Shown here: positions 61,864-64,000 of the stretch, one piece after another
Layout: each line of letters starts with the position of its first letter
How positions within the stretch are numbered: position 1 is the first letter of the stretch
Virus record (IMG/VR): IMGVR_UViG_3300017746_000003
Coordinates: 37,915-101,914 of that record
DNA: 64,000 nt
Origin: a virus
Strand: one strand, 5' to 3'
Notes under the pieces: model-generated
Database searches by the model: none
What the model was told of the DNA's origin: nothing
What the model saw: only the letters and a program-made list of their open reading frames with translations
Translations under genes and position numbers: made by a program

Positions 61864-63543
61864 ATGAGTCAACTATTTGGTTTTATTATTAATAAGAAGG
61901 AGGGTCAGCAAGGTCAGTCCCCTGTCCCTCCCAACAATGAAGCAAACGTCAGCACTGTTGCTGGTGGTTATTTTGGTACGTATGTTGATCAGTCTGGTGG
62001 TCAAAATTCAAGAAACGAATTTGAACTCATTCGCAGATATCGCGACATGTCCCTTCATCCAGAAGTGGATACTGCCGTCGATGAAATTGTGAATGAGTTT
62101 GTCGTTAATGATAGTGATGACAAACCCGTAGAAGTTGATCTGGCAAATTTACAAGTTGGTGCTGGAGTAAAGAAAAAAATTCGTGACGAGTTTAATCATA
62201 TTTTGCGTATGATGGACTTCAACACAAACGCACACGAAATTATTCGTAATTGGTATGTTGATGGTAAGTGTCATTACCACAAAGTTATTGACCTAGACAA
62301 ACCTAGAAAGGGGATCTTGGAGTTACGCTACATGGACTCCTTGAAAGTAAGAAAGGTCAGACAGAAATTAAAAGGAACCGATCAAAACAGAACAGAACAA
62401 GAGAAAGGTTCTGCTTTGCAGTATGATTACGGCGACTACATTGAATTTTATTTGTACAACCCCAAAGGGTTTGCTGGTTCAGCTCCTTCTGTTACTGGAG
62501 CAATGGATTGGACTAACCAAGAAGGTATTAAAATTGCTGCTGATGCTATCGCGCAATCTACCTCTGGGTTAATGGATCTCAATAAAAAAATGTCATTGAG
62601 TTTCCTACACAAAGCGATCAAGTCTCTCAATCAACTACGAATGATTGAAGACTCTCTTGTTATCTACAGACTATCACGCGCACCAGAACGTAGAATCTTT
62701 TACATTGACGTTGGCAATCTTCCCAAAGTAAAAGCAGAGCAATATCTACGTGATGTCATGGCACGTTATCGTAACAAACTTGTGTACGATGGTCAGACTG
62801 GTGAGATCCGTGATGACAAAAAGCATATGAGTATGCTAGAAGATTTTTGGTTGCCTCGTAGAGAGGGTGGACGTGGAACTGAGATCACTACTCTTCCTGG
62901 CGGACAAAACCTTGGCGAACTCAAAGATGTGGAGTATTTTAAAAAGAAACTCTACAACTCTCTTAATCTCCCTCCTTCTCGTCTTACTGACGACAATAAA
63001 GCTTTTAATCTTGGTAAATCTACTGAGATTTTGCGTGATGAACTAAAATTTACTAAGTTTATTGGTCGTCTCCGTAAGCGTTTTGCTCAGTTGTTTCATG
63101 ATATTCTTAAGACTCAACTAATCCTTAAAGGTATTATCACTCCTGAGGATTGGGATGATATGGAAGAGCATATTCAATATGACTTCCTGTTTGATAATCA
63201 TTTCAATGAACTGAAAGAACAAGAGATGATGATGCAACGCATCACTCTTGCCACTCAGATGGATCCTTTTGTTGGAAAATATTTCTCCACAGAATACATC
63301 CGTCGTAAAATTCTTATGCAAACTGAGAATGAATATAAGGAAATTGATAAGCAAATGAGGTTTGATATTGACACAGGACTCGCTATCGATCCTGTTCAAA
63401 TCAACATGCTTTCAGACTTGGAGCAGCAGAACAAAGCGTTTGAACCAGAGCTACAATCTGCGGAAGCTGATGCTGCTGCTGATAGAGAAATGAAGAAGAT
63501 AGCAGCTGCTCCAAAACCTTCCGCATCTAAAAGTGATAAATAA
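61864..63543 (+). CDS. gp20: Portal protein gp20
   Basis: Dodecameric portal vertex that starts prohead assembly and holds the packaging motor. 559 aa (T4 524). Conserved segments include NEFELIRRYRDMSLHPEVDTA near residues 51-71, RIFYIDVGNLPKVKAEQYL near residue 280, and LNLPPSRLTDDNKAFNLGKS near residue 365. This is the standard marker gene for cyanomyoviruses. Confidence 0.95.
   Translation: MSQLFGFIINKKEGQQGQSPVPPNNEANVSTVAGGYFGTYVDQSGGQNSRNEFELIRRYRDMSLHPEVDTAVDEIVNEFVVNDSDDKPVEVDLANLQVGAGVKKKIRDEFNHILRMMDFNTNAHEIIRNWYVDGKCHYHKVIDLDKPRKGILELRYMDSLKVRKVRQKLKGTDQNRTEQEKGSALQYDYGDYIEFYLYNPKGFAGSAPSVTGAMDWTNQEGIKIAADAIAQSTSGLMDLNKKMSLSFLHKAIKSLNQLRMIEDSLVIYRLSRAPERRIFYIDVGNLPKVKAEQYLRDVMARYRNKLVYDGQTGEIRDDKKHMSMLEDFWLPRREGGRGTEITTLPGGQNLGELKDVEYFKKKLYNSLNLPPSRLTDDNKAFNLGKSTEILRDELKFTKFIGRLRKRFAQLFHDILKTQLILKGIITPEDWDDMEEHIQYDFLFDNHFNELKEQEMMMQRITLATQMDPFVGKYFSTEYIRRKILMQTENEYKEIDKQMRFDIDTGLAIDPVQINMLSDLEQQNKAFEPELQSAEADAAADREMKKIAAAPKPSASKSDK
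63535..63542 (+). promoter_or_regulatory. Late promoter of the prohead genes
   Basis: GATAAATA at the end of gp20, 22 bases before the ATG at 63564. Confidence 0.6.
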
Positions 63544-63563
63544 TTAGACTTCAACACATTAAT

Positions 63564-63749
63564 ATGAGTGATCAACCACTAGAGTCTGAAGTATTGGACA
63601 TCGTAAATTTAATTGGGGATAAGAAAAGAGCAAATGCTCTGGACAAAATCTCCGATATTTTGTACGCAAAAGCGTCACAAAACATGGACGACTATAAAAA
63701 AGTTGTCGCAAACACTTTCTTTGACGAACCATCACCAGAAGAAGAATGA
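63564..63749 (+). CDS. Small prohead core protein, gp67-like by position
   Basis: 61-aa acidic, helical protein (LESEVLDIVNLIGDKKRANAL, then an acidic end FFDEPSPEEE). In T4 this slot between gp20 and gp21 holds gp67 and gp68, prohead core proteins. The sequence is too short and divergent to prove identity. ATGA overlap with gp21. Confidence 0.6.
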   Translation: MSDQPLESEVLDIVNLIGDKKRANALDKISDILYAKASQNMDDYKKVVANTFFDEPSPEEE

Positions 63750-64000
63750 GACTAATAACAGAAAACATCGAAGATATCCAGATTCTCACTGAGGAGCAGG
63801 ATGGTAAGCAACACCTATACATCGAAGGTGTTTTCTTGCAGTCTGAAATCAAGAATCGCAACGGACGCATTTATCCTTTCTCTGTACTAGAGAAAGAAGT
63901 AGGTCGTTATAATGAAGAGTACGTAACAAAGGGACGTGCGCTTGGCGAACTTGGTCATCCAGATGGTCCTACTGTAAACCTTGATCGTGTTTCTGATAGA
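63746..64000 (+). CDS. gp21: Prohead protease gp21 (partial, 3' end outside window)
   Basis: First 85 residues of the prohead core protease, which cleaves scaffold and capsid proteins during head maturation. It begins MRLITENIEDIQIL, then contains SEIKNRNGRIYPFSVLEKEV and ALGELGHPDG, where the His of LGHP is the expected catalytic His. The Ser and Asp of the active site lie beyond the window. The start overlaps the preceding stop. Confidence 0.9.
   Translation, partial: MRLITENIEDIQILTEEQDGKQHLYIEGVFLQSEIKNRNGRIYPFSVLEKEVGRYNEEYVTKGRALGELGHPDGPTVNLDRVSDR

Noticed and set aside
1-64000. Lysogeny, transposon, tRNA or photosynthesis genes
   Set aside because: None of the coding frames shows integrase, transposase or psbA-type sequences, and no tRNA cloverleaf was seen by eye. 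This is not proof of absence elsewhere in the genome.

Overview
The window is part of the genome of a T4-like marine cyanophage (a cyanomyovirus infecting Synechococcus or Prochlorococcus). The evidence is a co-linear T4 morphogenesis block on the plus strand (gp25, gp6, gp7-like, gp8, gp13, gp14, gp15, gp16, gp17, gp18, gp19, gp20, a gp67-like protein and the start of gp21). T4-type late promoters of the form (T/G/C)NTAAATA lie 22-40 nt before most late genes. The T4 gp9-gp12 genes are replaced by very long cyanophage-type fibre and baseplate proteins. No tRNA, CRISPR, integrase, transposase or photosynthesis gene was seen, and every supported gene is on the plus strand.

Layout. (1) 1-6.5 kb: about twenty short, tightly packed genes, mostly of unknown function, with sigma70-like promoters. 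Recognisable members are a KTSC-domain protein, an NGWxxYETWNVALWI-family protein and a possible HicA-like protein. The gaps at 2.9-3.26 and 3.9 kb hold three copies of the cyanobacterial DnaA-box word TGTGGAAAA beside a very AT-rich tract. (2) 6.5-8.8 kb: transition to late genes, with a PAAR spike-tip protein, a small basic protein and a 2-oxoglutarate/Fe(II) oxygenase-like protein. (3) 8.8-23.2 kb: baseplate wedge genes, including a 3,253-residue gp7-like protein with a YHYH-like domain. (4) 23.3-46.5 kb: 2,740-, 1,422- and 3,335-residue structural or fibre proteins built from repeated modules. One has a cupredoxin-like domain that retains Cys, His and Met ligands but is split by an inserted module. 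(5) 46.6-52.8 kb: two glycine-rich adhesin-like proteins flanking a five-gene, translationally coupled cassette made of a flavin-dependent halogenase and four 2OG-Fe(II) oxygenase-like proteins. (6) 52.8-64 kb: neck, terminase, sheath, tube, portal and prohead genes.

How the parts fit together. Regions 2-4 build the baseplate and host-contact apparatus, and region 6 builds the neck, packaging motor, tail and prohead. Region 5 is the most unusual: redox tailoring enzymes sit between two probable receptor-binding adhesins and appear to be expressed with the late genes. A plausible but untested reading is that they modify the phage's own fibre or adhesin proteins, or a host surface or metabolite target. 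The halogenase keeps the diagnostic WxWxIP motif and the catalytic Lys/Glu positions and resembles the known marine viral halogenase family (VirX1 of cyanophage Syn10, from memory).
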